From Candidatus Aramenus sp. CH1 (lineage in GTDB: Archaea > Thermoproteota > Thermoprotei_A > Sulfolobales > Sulfolobaceae), in the NCBI GenBank assembly GCA_022678445.1, contig JALBWU010000001.1, positions 232,221 to 296,220 of the forward strand: a stretch of DNA of 64,000 bases, written 5' to 3'. The position numbers were made by a program, and so were the translations under genes. Shown here one piece after another: positions 1 to 8,479 of the stretch (positions are counted from its first letter, which is position 1; every line of letters begins with the position of its first letter). The notes beneath the pieces are model-generated. The model worked only from the letters and a program-made list of their open reading frames with translations. It did not search any database and had not been told where the DNA came from.

Positions 1-777
1 CCAAACCGTCTTGAAGTCGTAGCCGTAGATCAGCATCATCTCTGCCTCCTTGTCAACCTCCCTCACTGCACTAACGTACTTCTTCACGCCCTCCATCCTG
101 TCTTGGTTACACACTGTTATACCAGCGTAGCCGTCTGTGAACTGCCATATCTTGCACTCCTGGAGGATGGGGGAGACGTCCTCGATCTTCTTGGAGAAGA
201 TGGAGAACACTATGGAGTCGAGGTTGCCCAAGTCGACCACTGGGACGATCATTATCAGCCCCCTGAACTTCAAGTTCTTTATGTGCTTCTCCACCTTCTT
301 TGTCGCGACCCCCAGGCTCTTGGCTATCTTCGAGGACGACATCCTCGGGTCCTTCCTGAGCAGGTCGAGGATTTTGAGGTCGAGCTGGGAGAGCTTTACC
401 TTGAACTGTGCAGGGAAGTAGGTGAGCACCGGCTCCCCAAGGACCTTCTGCATGTACCCTAGCCTGTCCTTTATCTCAGCTGAGTCCCTGCCGTAGACGC
501 CGTATACGTTGTACCACTCCAAGCACTTGAGCCTAAAGGATATCCAGTCAGCGTCGAAGTCCTTGTAGTTCTTGAACACTACGTAGGTCTGGACGAAGCC
601 GAGGAGGTTGGGGTTAACGTAGAGCTTAAACCCCTTTAGTGTACCACTGTCCAAGAGCTTCTTAAACCTGTAGTTCAAGCTCGCAGGGTTAAGCCCAAGG
701 AGGGCGGCTATCCTCCTCTGGGATATCCTACCGTCCTTAAGGAGGTAGAAAACTATCTTCTTGTCTACTGCGTCCAT
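1..777 (-). CDS. Lrp/AsnC-type transcription regulator, two HTH regions (partial)
   Basis: The minus strand is open from an ATG at 777 to the window edge, 259 codons without a stop, so the C-terminus lies outside. The protein starts MDAVDKKIVFYLLKDGRISQ, the usual AsnC-type winged helix (aspartate near the start, then a helix-turn-helix). A second HTH of the same kind (around residues 140-185, beginning LSQLDLKILDLLRKDPRMSS) follows a linker. Two AsnC-like halves in one chain occur in archaeal Lrp-like regulators and siroheme-decarboxylase-type AhbA/B relatives; the DNA-binding reading fits better here because both HTHs look complete. Its target is unknown; it is adjacent to, and co-directional with, the small DUF1059 gene. 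Confidence 0.8.
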   Translation of the reverse strand, partial: MDAVDKKIVFYLLKDGRISQRRIAALLGLNPASLNYRFKKLLDSGTLKGFKLYVNPNLLGFVQTYVVFKNYKDFDADWISFRLKCLEWYNVYGVYGRDSAEIKDRLGYMQKVLGEPVLTYFPAQFKVKLSQLDLKILDLLRKDPRMSSSKIAKSLGVATKKVEKHIKNLKFRGLIMIVPVVDLGNLDSIVFSIFSKKIEDVSPILQECKIWQFTDGYAGITVCNQDRMEGVKKYVSAVREVDKEAEMMLIYGYDFKTVW

Positions 778-789
778 CTCTTGATTTCC

Positions 790-993
790 TCACACTTTCC
801 TTATGTTGGCCTTTACCTTTTCTAGCACCTCTTGGGGTATCTCCTTTAGGTTGTGGGCCTTCGAGGCGTGTACCTTCAAGATCTCAAGGAGTTCCTCCTC
901 TGTGGGGGCTCCCTTTACTTCGAAACCGCAGTTCATACCAATACTGGAACAGCTGAAAGCGTACTTCTTTTTCTTACCTAGACCAAATACCAT
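790..993 (-). CDS. Small DUF1059-family protein
   Basis: Sixty-seven residues from the ATG at 993; a longer frame from a TTG at 1008 is less likely. The core YAFSCSSIGMNCGFEV, the acidic SEEEL-like stretch and the HA-K-H helix match the DUF1059 family (PF06348 by memory of the motif): two conserved cysteines in the first strand pair, then an EEELLE helix and a histidine-containing helix. Function is unknown in the family. It stands back to back with a tandem-domain relative at 1080-1436, with which it shares an AT-rich 86-base promoter region. Confidence 0.75.
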   Translation of the reverse strand: MVFGLGKKKKYAFSCSSIGMNCGFEVKGAPTEEELLEILKVHASKAHNLKEIPQEVLEKVKANIRKV

Positions 994-1050
994 AAATATA
1001 AAGGGCAATTAAAGATATTAAAGTAGTCATTTAAAGCCATCAAATGCCTC

Positions 1051-1062
1051 CTTAAATATTTA
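1051..1062 (+). promoter_or_regulatory. TATA-like box for the 1080 gene
   Basis: The sequence cttaaatattta is centred about 24 bases before the ATG at 1080, the distance expected for an archaeal box A with a leaderless transcript. No Shine-Dalgarno sequence precedes the ATG. Confidence 0.55.
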
Positions 1063-1079
1063 GTTGAGAAATTGTCCAT

Positions 1080-1436
1080 ATGAAGTACTCGTTCAAGTGT
1101 GCAGACGTAGGGATGAACTGCGGATACGAGATAGTTAATGCGGGAAGCGAAGAGGAGTTACTGGAACAGCTTAAGATCCACGCCAAGATGTCCCACGGGC
1201 TAACGCAAATACCGCAGGACATGGTAAATAAGATAAAGGAGAAGATTAGGAAGACAGGACTGTACTCTTTCTCGTGTGCCAGCGTGGGCATGAACTGCGG
1301 TTTCGAGATAGTGAACGCCTCCTCGGAGGAGGAGCTCCTACACGAGCTCTCCATACATGCCAAGATGTCCCACCAGATGACCACCATACCCCAAGACACG
1401 CTCAACAAGATAAAGGCCAACATAAAGGAATCTTAA
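1080..1436 (+). CDS. Tandem DUF1059-domain protein
   Basis: The 118 residues are two head-to-tail copies of the same domain, residues 1-58 and 60-118. Each has the pattern SFxCAxVGMNCGxEIVNAxS, then EEELLxxLxIHAKMSH, then a short IPQD-K-IKxxI helix. The two copies are much more alike than unrelated family members, so this is an internal duplication; the divergent 67-residue neighbour is a third copy. The cysteines of each GMNCG motif are intact in both halves. Function unknown; a small redox- or metal-linked protein would be a guess. Confidence 0.8.
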   Translation: MKYSFKCADVGMNCGYEIVNAGSEEELLEQLKIHAKMSHGLTQIPQDMVNKIKEKIRKTGLYSFSCASVGMNCGFEIVNASSEEELLHELSIHAKMSHQMTTIPQDTLNKIKANIKES

Positions 1437-1438
1437 GG

Positions 1439-1735
1439 CTAAAAAATAAGTCCCTTGTGGAGAAGCCCCCTCTCCTTAAAGCAACCCAACAACGTTAGCC
1501 TTATTTTTTCCTCCTTAAAACCCACGCACTCCACGTATATTACCTTCTCTGTGCTGGTGTCGACGTCGACGTTGCAACTCACCTTATAGTTGGTGGACTT
1601 GAGCTTCAGTTGGGTAACAGCACCTAGGTTCACTTCCACGTTGAAGAGTACCCTAAGCCCGTCCACCTCTACGCAGAATTGTCCTGTCCTCAAGCACTTC
1701 ACTGCACCGCAGTTGAGGAACTCCTCCAAGTTCAC
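1439..1735 (-). CDS. Hypothetical protein, third gene of a minus-strand operon
   Basis: Start taken as GTG at 1735, which overlaps the stop of the upstream gene (TGA at 1734-1732) in a GTGA arrangement typical of translational coupling; a longer frame from 1828 would run through that gene. The 98 residues include three cysteines near the N-terminus (about positions 9, 14, 21) and alternating hydrophobic beta-like segments. I do not recognise the family. It ends two bases past the stop of the convergent DUF1059 gene. Confidence 0.55.
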   Translation of the reverse strand: MNLEEFLNCGAVKCLRTGQFCVEVDGLRVLFNVEVNLGAVTQLKLKSTNYKVSCNVDVDTSTEKVIYVECVGFKEEKIRLTLLGCFKERGLLHKGLIF

Positions 1736-2058
1736 TTTTCCACCATCACCGTCACCCCCTCCTTGCACTCCAATTTCTTGTTCTTGTAGAGGGGCTTCAC
1801 CTCTTCCTCCACCTGCCTGGCTATGCACTTGAGGAAGGGCACATACTCCTCTGGAACCTCCATCACCTCGTAGTAGAACACCTTCCCAGAGAGGAAAAAA
1901 GGGGGTTCGTAAGAGGCCAAGCTCTTATCAACGTAGTCCACGAAAAGGGGCCTCCCTTGAGCCCTTATGACTAAGATTACGTTCTTGATGTAGGCTAACC
2001 TACCCCTCACTTCAGCCGGGTATACTTCCTCACCCTTTAGCCTTACCTTTACGAGCAT
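1732..2058 (-). CDS. Hypothetical soluble protein
   Basis: Start taken at ATG 2058, whose A overlaps the TAA stop of the upstream membrane-protein gene (TAATG), a tight coupling that argues against the longer frame from 2121. The 108 residues start MLVKVRLKGEEVYPAEVRG and are predicted mixed alpha/beta with no transmembrane segment; two cysteines are present. Family not recognised. Because stop and start codons are shared on both sides, it is probably translated together with its neighbours. Confidence 0.6.
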   Translation of the reverse strand: MLVKVRLKGEEVYPAEVRGRLAYIKNVILVIRAQGRPLFVDYVDKSLASYEPPFFLSGKVFYYEVMEVPEEYVPFLKCIARQVEEEVKPLYKNKKLECKEGVTVMVEK

Positions 2059-2453
2059 TACCCGAACAGCTCCTTTATTATCCTTGCGTATAAGTACAGG
2101 ATTCCTATTTGGGCAACGCAAAGGACCATAATAGATATCATCAACGCGAGGACGTCCAAACCAGGTTTAAACGCCAACCAGTAGCCAGAGTATATGACCA
2201 ACGCCAAAACGGACTTGACTATGCCGTAGTACTCTGCGTACTTAAGGCTCATGGAGAGCATTGCCAGGATTAAGACGTTGAAGACCCCGGATATGAGCGG
2301 TACTGCAGTGAGTATTGCCCTGGCGTCCAAGTTGGATACTGGCAAGGGCGAGATGGTTAGAAGAGTGAAAAGGGAGATGGAAAGGATCACGTTTACCGAG
2401 TAAAGGACGGAGCCTGCTAATAACGTAACCCTTTGCGTGCTCTTTAAATCCAT
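2058..2453 (-). CDS. Four-helix membrane protein
   Basis: The 131 residues contain four hydrophobic stretches (roughly 10-32, 45-67, 78-97, 100-125) with short charged loops, so an integral membrane protein. No catalytic or transport motif is visible and I do not recognise the family. It is the first gene of the operon that runs down to 1439. Confidence 0.65.
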   Translation of the reverse strand: MDLKSTQRVTLLAGSVLYSVNVILSISLFTLLTISPLPVSNLDARAILTAVPLISGVFNVLILAMLSMSLKYAEYYGIVKSVLALVIYSGYWLAFKPGLDVLALMISIMVLCVAQIGILYLYARIIKELFG

Positions 2454-2620
2454 TACATCACCCTATAATTTAATATGATAAATGAGTTAATATAACTTTT
2501 TATTTAATGAGAATTACACGTTTTATTCTAGTAAATGTAAAAATAAACATCGCTCCAGTTCAACGTACTCATTGTAAGCGTTTTAGCAACAGAAGGGAAT
2601 AACCATGGTTAAGTTGAATC

Positions 2621-2633
2621 AGCTTTTTATTAT
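2621..2633 (+). promoter_or_regulatory. TATA-like box for pirin gene
   Basis: ctttttattatag lies about 27 bases before the ATG at 2654 and no Shine-Dalgarno precedes that ATG, consistent with leaderless transcription. Confidence 0.5.
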
Positions 2634-2653
2634 AGTTTTTCGATTTTTAATTT

Positions 2654-3544
2654 ATGATTAGAAAAGTTTCGAGAGTAATTGAAGGCAGGGAGACGAGGGA
2701 TGGAGCAGGGGTTAAGCTCTACCGCGTCTTCGGAGGGGTGCTTACAGCCTACTTGACTGACCCTTTTCTCCTCCTCGACTTCTTCGGCTCCACAGACCCT
2801 GAAGATTACATCATGGGCTTCCCGTGGCACCCACACAGGGGAATAGAGACAGTCACCTATCTAATAAAGGGAAAGGTGGAGCACGAGGACAGCGAGGGGA
2901 ACAAGGGGGTCATCTACCCAGGGGACGTGCAATGGATGACAGCGGGCAGTGGGATATTCCACCAGGAGATGCCGAAGCCACTTGACGACAAGGAAGTGGC
3001 GAGGTACTTCCAAAACCCGAACAGCAACAAGGGGCTACAGCTCTGGATAAACCTCCCGGCAAACAGGAAAATGACAACCCCAGCCTACAGGGGGGTCACG
3101 GCGAAGCAGATCCCAAAGGTGGAGATTGACCAAGGAGAAGTGAAGGTCATCGCCGGGGAGTTCAAGGGAATACAAGGGCCAGTCAACGCGGGCCTTTCCG
3201 TGGATCCCAGCTACTTCGACGTGGTGCTGAAAGAGGAGGGAGAGTTCGTCCACCGCGTCAAGGAGAAGTACACCGTCCTCGTGTACGTGATGGAGGGAAA
3301 GGCGAAGTTGGACGACAGGACCGTGGTCGGACAGGGAGACCTAGTAATATACGACGAGGGGGACGAAGTAAGGATAAAGAGCCTAGGCAACTCGAGGCTG
3401 ATCTTCCTGAGCGGGAGGCCCCTAGGGGAGCCCATAGCGTGGTACGGGCCCATAGTGATGAACACCGATGATCAGATAAGGGAGGCACTACTAGACCTAA
3501 GGCGGGGGACCTTCGTCAAGGACAAGAATCCCATCTTCTACTGA
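2654..3544 (+). CDS. Pirin family protein (bicupin)
   Basis: The 296 residues match pirin: an N-terminal cupin with the conserved FPWHPHRGIETVTYL segment (two metal-binding histidines), a third histidine in VEHEDSEGN, the GDVQWMTAGSGIFHQE segment, and a second cupin-like half beginning near residue 165. Length is typical. Family members bind iron or other metal; some are quercetinases, others regulate partners. The stop overlaps the end of the convergent primase-like gene by seven bases. The actual substrate here is unknown. Confidence 0.9.
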   Translation: MIRKVSRVIEGRETRDGAGVKLYRVFGGVLTAYLTDPFLLLDFFGSTDPEDYIMGFPWHPHRGIETVTYLIKGKVEHEDSEGNKGVIYPGDVQWMTAGSGIFHQEMPKPLDDKEVARYFQNPNSNKGLQLWINLPANRKMTTPAYRGVTAKQIPKVEIDQGEVKVIAGEFKGIQGPVNAGLSVDPSYFDVVLKEEGEFVHRVKEKYTVLVYVMEGKAKLDDRTVVGQGDLVIYDEGDEVRIKSLGNSRLIFLSGRPLGEPIAWYGPIVMNTDDQIREALLDLRRGTFVKDKNPIFY

Positions 3545-4834
3545 AGAAAGGCGTCTAGGCTCCCCCTCCTCTTTACCACTTTTTCTACGAACCTGTCCCT
3601 CACTGGCAGGTACACCCTCTCGTAGAACTCCCTCTGGTTCTCGAGGACTTCCTTTGGGAAGGAGGACACGTACTTCAAGGCCGACTCCCACGCTACTTCG
3701 TAGGGCACTACTGCGTTTACATTGTCCTTGATCTCCCTGTCGTAGTCCCTTAGAGTTTGGGCCTTATCGCCTATCACGAAGTACCCGGTCTCCTTCTCTT
3801 GTTAGACCTGCTCTCCTGCAACTGTCACCAGTGCCCTGTCTTCCCTGAACTCCGACGGCACTGGTGGAACCCCTCTCCTTCCCTTTGGCGCGTAGCCCCT
3901 ACCGTAGTACTTTGCCCACGCGTAGAATATGGCCCTGTTTAGCCCAAACGACTTAGCTTTGTCCACGTCACCGTAGAGAGCGTAGTACCTCGCAGCTTGA
4001 AGGAGGCCCATTACCTGGAACCTGCCAAGCTTTCCCGCCACCTCCTCTTCTTCTCCTCTCTCGACTCTGATACCCTCGTGGTAGGGCGAGTACTCCTGGA
4101 TTGCCTTGACGAGGAGCTCCTTCGCCTCGTCTTCCTCATACCTCTCGTACGTTCTTTCCTCGTGTATGAAGCTCCCCGGCTTGGCCCACTCTAGGAAGAA
4201 CTTGTTCAGCCTGTCTGGGAAAAAGCACACAGCCACGTAGTCCAGCTCCTTGTGGAGGGAGAGAGGGACAGTGAAGACCCTCTTCGCGTCTATTAGTTCG
4301 TTAACCTTGAGCACTCCACCGGACTGTTCAGAGAGCCTTCTGATGTCGTTTTTAACCCTCTTCAGCACGTACTGGACAAGGGCGTGGGCAGCGGTGACTG
4401 GGTAGTAGTCCTTAGGCAATGCCCTCTCGTTCACCCTGACGTGTATGCCCTCCCCGCTCCACAGCAAGTAGACGGACTTGTACACCTTTTCCTTTTCCAG
4501 AAAGGAAACGATGGCTTCTGCAGCCCTTACGGCGTATTCCCACTTGTCGAGCTTAGTGTCTACGTCGAAGAAGGGGGTGTACGACACTACCTTGTCCTGC
4601 TCCACGTGGGCCTTGTCCACTACCTCGTACTTTGAGGCTGTAGCATAGATTGTCCTAGCGTTAAACCTCCTCACCTTCTGGACCACGTCGTCCTCTGAGG
4701 AGAAGGTCAAGGGCTTATCTCCGTCGTGCCTAACCATTGTCCTCCCAAAGAGGGCCACCCACCTAGCCTTGGAGAAGTTTAAAGACCTCCCTCTTCACGA
4801 GGGGGTTGCTGTAGTGTGATAAAGGGTCTACCAT
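3538..4834 (-). pseudogene. Archaeo-eukaryotic primase (AEP)-like gene with frameshift and in-frame stop
   Basis: The central open frame (4758-3802, 318 residues) carries AEP signatures: TPFFDVDTK (DxD metal site, residues 65-67), WSGEGIHVRV (residues 100-109, the sGxxxHV motif) and LIDAKRVFTVPLSLH (D157, R160, P165, H169), as in small primase subunits. It lacks the PriS zinc knuckle, so it is probably not the replicative PriS. Two breaks suggest a longer original protein. At the 5' end, ATG 4834, preceded by a GGTG Shine-Dalgarno, opens MVDPLSHYSNPLVKREVFKL and stops at a TAG near 4765; dropping one base there gives LLQG-RWVALFGRTMV, which flows into the main frame. At the 3' end, after TAA at 3804-3802, the same frame continues 87 further codons beginning QEKETGYFVIGDKAQTLRDY to 3538. 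Either a decayed gene of about 430 codons or two sequence errors. Confidence 0.6.
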
Positions 4835-4891
4835 TATACACCTTTTTGTCCGCAGAGTTAATATACCCAGGGGCACCAGCGTTGGTAATAC

Positions 4892-4899
4892 CTTATAAG
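4892..4899 (+). promoter_or_regulatory. TATA-like box for the 4921 gene
   Basis: cttataag is centred 25 bases before the GTG at 4921; no Shine-Dalgarno is visible, so the transcript is probably leaderless. Confidence 0.55.
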
Positions 4900-4920
4900 G
4901 GTTTTTGTCAAACTTAATGT

Positions 4921-6108
4921 GTGGAACTGGGGCAGGTCTACAACATAAGCAAGCTAGGCGAGAGCGTACCGGAGTGGGCTGAAGAGGTAAAGTACAAGTT
5001 CGTTGACGAGGTAATGAGAGATAAGCTCCCCGTGGCAGAGCAGTGGGTAAAGGAACTTGAGGGCGAGATGGAGGTAGTGAAGGAGAAGCTTGGGTTAAGG
5101 GACTTCCTCCTCTCAAAGGAGCTCAGGAGCTTCATGGAGGATCCCAGGAGGCACCTCGTGAAGAAGCTCTTCCTCTACTTCCACGACCTGGTCAGGGGGA
5201 GGATAACCCCAGAGGAGTTCGCCACCAAGGGGAGGCAGGCGATAAACAGCTCGTTTGGGTCAAACTTGAGGAGCATATACCAGTCCTGGGGCCTCCTGGC
5301 GATGTTGGAGCTCCTCGCGGACAGGGGCTTCTCCTTAGCTTACCCTCCCCACAAGGTGGTAGGGCTAGATAGGGCTGGGATGCAGAAGGGAGGGAGCATT
5401 CCCCCAAACGCCGTAGTAGAAGACGGACTGGGGAGGTCCTTCTCCTTCTTCGTCGAGGCACCGAGGCCGATAGGCTGGGAGGACGGAGGGGACTTGGAGA
5501 AGGTGTGGAAGCTTTACTCCACTCTAAGGCCTGACATGTTGATATATAAGGGCTTCTACCACGACATAGTGGACTTGAGCAACGACATCCCCATAAAGAG
5601 GCCAAACTACGTTGTTGAGTTCAAGGAACTGGACGACTGGTGGAGGAGGTGGAGATACTTGAAGGGATACAAACCCTTCTCCGCCAATGAGTGGAGGGCA
5701 AGGTGGATAAAGGGGCTCTACGACGGGCTCTCCGAGGTCCTAGGAGGGAAGAGAGAGGAGAGCCTTCCTGAGTTCAAGAAGGAGGAGGGCAAGAAGATAA
5801 GGGAGTACAAGGTCATAGAGCTTTACATGGGGATATACAAGCCAGACCTAGGGGTCTTGATCAGCAGGAGGGCTGTAGAGGACGAGGTAGAGGGGGACTT
5901 AAAGGGAGTAATGGTGTTAGACGACGTGGGCTTCAGCAAGGAGAAGCTCTACCCCTTGGTAGAGGACATGCTGAGGGGAGTAGAGGTAAAGCTGGACTTG
6001 AGGGAACTGGCGTATAAGTTCGCAATGGAGAGGGAAAAGGAGTTCAGACAGTGGCTAAGGGAGAAGCTCGGCTTGGAGCTTAACGACGGGAGCTTAAAGG
6101 ACTACTAA
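4921..6108 (+). CDS. Conserved hypothetical with PD-(D/E)XK-like nuclease motif
   Basis: The 395-residue protein starts at GTG 4921, 25 bases from a TATA box. I do not recognise the family by name. Residues 203-205 read RPD at the end of a helix followed by a beta strand (MLIYKG), and residues 231-236 read VVEFKE; a PD-x(~27)-ExK arrangement is the core of the restriction-endonuclease-like fold. The N-terminal 130 residues are helical, and an aromatic/basic cluster (WWRRWRYLKGY) follows the ExK strand, suggesting nucleic-acid contact. It is divergent from the primase-like gene and shares its 86-base promoter region, hinting at a DNA-related role. Nuclease activity is inference. Confidence 0.6.
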   Translation: MELGQVYNISKLGESVPEWAEEVKYKFVDEVMRDKLPVAEQWVKELEGEMEVVKEKLGLRDFLLSKELRSFMEDPRRHLVKKLFLYFHDLVRGRITPEEFATKGRQAINSSFGSNLRSIYQSWGLLAMLELLADRGFSLAYPPHKVVGLDRAGMQKGGSIPPNAVVEDGLGRSFSFFVEAPRPIGWEDGGDLEKVWKLYSTLRPDMLIYKGFYHDIVDLSNDIPIKRPNYVVEFKELDDWWRRWRYLKGYKPFSANEWRARWIKGLYDGLSEVLGGKREESLPEFKKEEGKKIREYKVIELYMGIYKPDLGVLISRRAVEDEVEGDLKGVMVLDDVGFSKEKLYPLVEDMLRGVEVKLDLRELAYKFAMEREKEFRQWLREKLGLELNDGSLKDY

Positions 6109-6120
6109 AAAACGGAAGTT

Positions 6121-7107
6121 CTAGGAAACCCTCAGCATTATCCTCCCGTCCCTCTCCTTCCCAAACAGGGAACCTAGCGCCTCCTTGCCCTCGTTCAACT
6201 TGAACTCCTTCCACACCTTCACCTTGATGGGCATCTTCACTAACTGCTCCAGCTCGTACCTAGTGCCGCCAGTAGTCCCAACGACCTTTATCTCCCTCCC
6301 GTATATTGAGCCCAGCTCCACCTCAGCCTTCTGTGCCGTTAACCCTCCGAAGAACACCATAGTACCCCCTGGAGAGAGGACTGAAAGAGACTTAGCCCAT
6401 AAGTCCCCTCCAACTGAGTTCACTACCACGTCTGCACCCCTTCCGTCGGTGATCTTTTTCACGCCTTCTTCCACCTCGCTATAGCTGAAGACGTGGTCGG
6501 CGAACTCCTTCACCCATGGCTTTGAGGAGACCGCGACCACCTTGGCCCCCATCATCTTAGCCAACTGCAGTGCCATCATCCCAGTGTTCCCCGAGGCGCC
6601 GAAGACCACAACGGTCTTACCTAGACCTACGTTTGCCTCCCTCAGCGCGTGGAAGGGCGTCAGCCCTGCAACTGGCAAACTCGCCGCGACCTCCCAGCTC
6701 ACCGACTCCGGTAATTTTACCAAGTTCTTGTCTGGGACTGCCACGTACTCTGCAAAACCGCCGTTGGTGACCACGCTCATTATCCCGCCGTTCCTGCACA
6801 GCTGTTCCTTCCCGGAAAGGCAGAGGTCACAAGTCGCGTCGAAGACCCTGTTGTACACCACCACCCTGTCGCCCTTCTGGAACCTCTTTACATGCTCCCC
6901 TACCTTTTCCACGACTCCTGCTACCTCTGCTCCAGGAACGTGTGGCATCGGCTGGACAGGGATGAAGTTGACGACGAAGTAGTCTATCGGGTTTACTCCC
7001 GCCATAACTACCTTTACCAAGACGTCGTGGGGCCCCACTTCCGGTTCCTTAAACTCGCCGAACTTTAGGTTTTCCAACCCGCTCTTCTCAAAATAGATTG
7101 CCTGCAT
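6121..7107 (-). CDS. Zinc-type alcohol dehydrogenase / quinone oxidoreductase-like MDR protein
   Basis: The 328 residues have the MDR layout: GroES-like N-terminal domain with PHVPGAEVAGVVEKVG and GDRVVVYN, and a Rossmann domain with VVFGASGNTGMMALQLAK (NADP-type loop). A lobe with CDLCLSGKEQLC (three cysteines) could hold a structural zinc, but the usual catalytic Cys is replaced by GVNPID, as in quinone oxidoreductases, so catalytic zinc is probably absent. It likely reduces an enone or quinone with NAD(P)H; the substrate is not deducible. Converges on the 4921 gene with a 12-base gap. Confidence 0.82.
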   Translation of the reverse strand: MQAIYFEKSGLENLKFGEFKEPEVGPHDVLVKVVMAGVNPIDYFVVNFIPVQPMPHVPGAEVAGVVEKVGEHVKRFQKGDRVVVYNRVFDATCDLCLSGKEQLCRNGGIMSVVTNGGFAEYVAVPDKNLVKLPESVSWEVAASLPVAGLTPFHALREANVGLGKTVVVFGASGNTGMMALQLAKMMGAKVVAVSSKPWVKEFADHVFSYSEVEEGVKKITDGRGADVVVNSVGGDLWAKSLSVLSPGGTMVFFGGLTAQKAEVELGSIYGREIKVVGTTGGTRYELEQLVKMPIKVKVWKEFKLNEGKEALGSLFGKERDGRIMLRVS

Positions 7108-7256
7108 AAATCTACTTTATTAAAGAAAGTATATAAGTCTAGTGAAGCTATTTTATTAAGGAAAGTAAAAACTTGTTTAAGAATAATTAAGAAAAAAGGA
7201 CGTAAACCGAGGCAAGGCTCGACTCACATCAAGGTTGAAAAAGCAAGACCCTTTAG

Positions 7257-7808
7257 TCAGAACAGCCTTGTTCCGCAGTTTATGCAGAACTTAGCGTTGG
7301 GCGGGTTCTGGGTCCCACAGCTCGGACAGATCCTTATCTGCGGGTAAGCAGGGGGTTGCGGGTAGGGTTGGGGATAGTAGGGTTGCTGGTAGTAGGTCTG
7401 CGGGAACTGGGGAGCCTGATAGGAGTTCATTCTCACGTAGTTCTCTATGACTCCCATTACCTCTTTTTCGATCTCCAAGTTCCACAAACCTTCTCCAGCC
7501 TCCGCGAGCAGGCCTATTGGTCCCAGGATTAAGTCCCCACCTATTGCGTCTATACCGTCCTCTGCCTTTACCCAGTCCGCTACCCCTATGTTGACCTCCA
7601 GTATTCCTGGAGCGCCCATTAGCTTCACGGTAAAAGCCCTATCCGCCGCAAAAAGGTGCCTTAAGAGGCCGGTCTTTTTTGCTTGAACCACGTAGTAGTT
7701 ACCAGAACCAAAATACTGCGACTGATAACCCTTGCTAATGAGCCACTCGTTTAAGTACTGGGCTAAAGCCTGTAGGTTCACGTTTACGTTCTCGAACCTC
7801 TTCTGCAT
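7257..7808 (-). CDS. Zinc-ribbon protein with Pro/Tyr-rich linker
   Basis: The 183 residues divide into an N-terminal domain (1-128, alpha/beta, no known motif; contains a GGDLILGPIGLLAEAG segment), a Pro/Tyr/Gln-rich linker (about 130-160) and a C-terminal zinc ribbon with CPSCGTQNPPNAKFCINCG. Archaeal proteins with such a terminal ribbon and low-complexity linker are common and mostly uncharacterised. ATG 7808 is the only sensible start. The 149 bases downstream, up to the dehydrogenase start, hold no gene that I can see. Confidence 0.7.
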   Translation of the reverse strand: MQKRFENVNVNLQALAQYLNEWLISKGYQSQYFGSGNYYVVQAKKTGLLRHLFAADRAFTVKLMGAPGILEVNIGVADWVKAEDGIDAIGGDLILGPIGLLAEAGEGLWNLEIEKEVMGVIENYVRMNSYQAPQFPQTYYQQPYYPQPYPQPPAYPQIRICPSCGTQNPPNAKFCINCGTRLF

Positions 7809-7911
7809 GATAACAATTTCGTGAGGTAGTTTAAATAGGTTTTACTATCTGCCGGAGGACGCCCTGGCGTCTTAAAATGGGCTGGCTTATTTTCTTCAAC
7901 ATTGACTTTAA

Positions 7912-8415
<504 letters not shown>

Positions 8416-8450
8416 GGTTTTCACTTTTCTCGTGTTTTCGCTCAAAAGAG

Positions 8451-8458
8451 TTAATAAA
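8451..8458 (+). promoter_or_regulatory. TATA-like box that argues for start GTG 8480
   Basis: ttaataaa is centred about 26 bases before the GTG at 8480. It lies inside the longer frame that starts at 8432, so it supports the shorter, leaderless start of the molybdopterin enzyme. Confidence 0.45.
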
Positions 8459-8479
8459 GTTAAAGAACTAACTTTAACC

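Noticed and set aside
3802..4758. Annotating the central frame as the replicative primase subunit PriS
   Set aside because: The AEP motifs fit, but the zinc knuckle and the N-terminal pattern of Sulfolobus PriS that I remember are absent, and the gene seems broken, which an essential replicative primase could not be.
6121..7107. Acryloyl-CoA reductase of the 3-hydroxypropionate/4-hydroxybutyrate cycle
   Set aside because: The sequence is MDR but differs from the Sulfolobales enzyme that I recall (YRDLLQLQ-type N-terminus); only the superfamily can be claimed.
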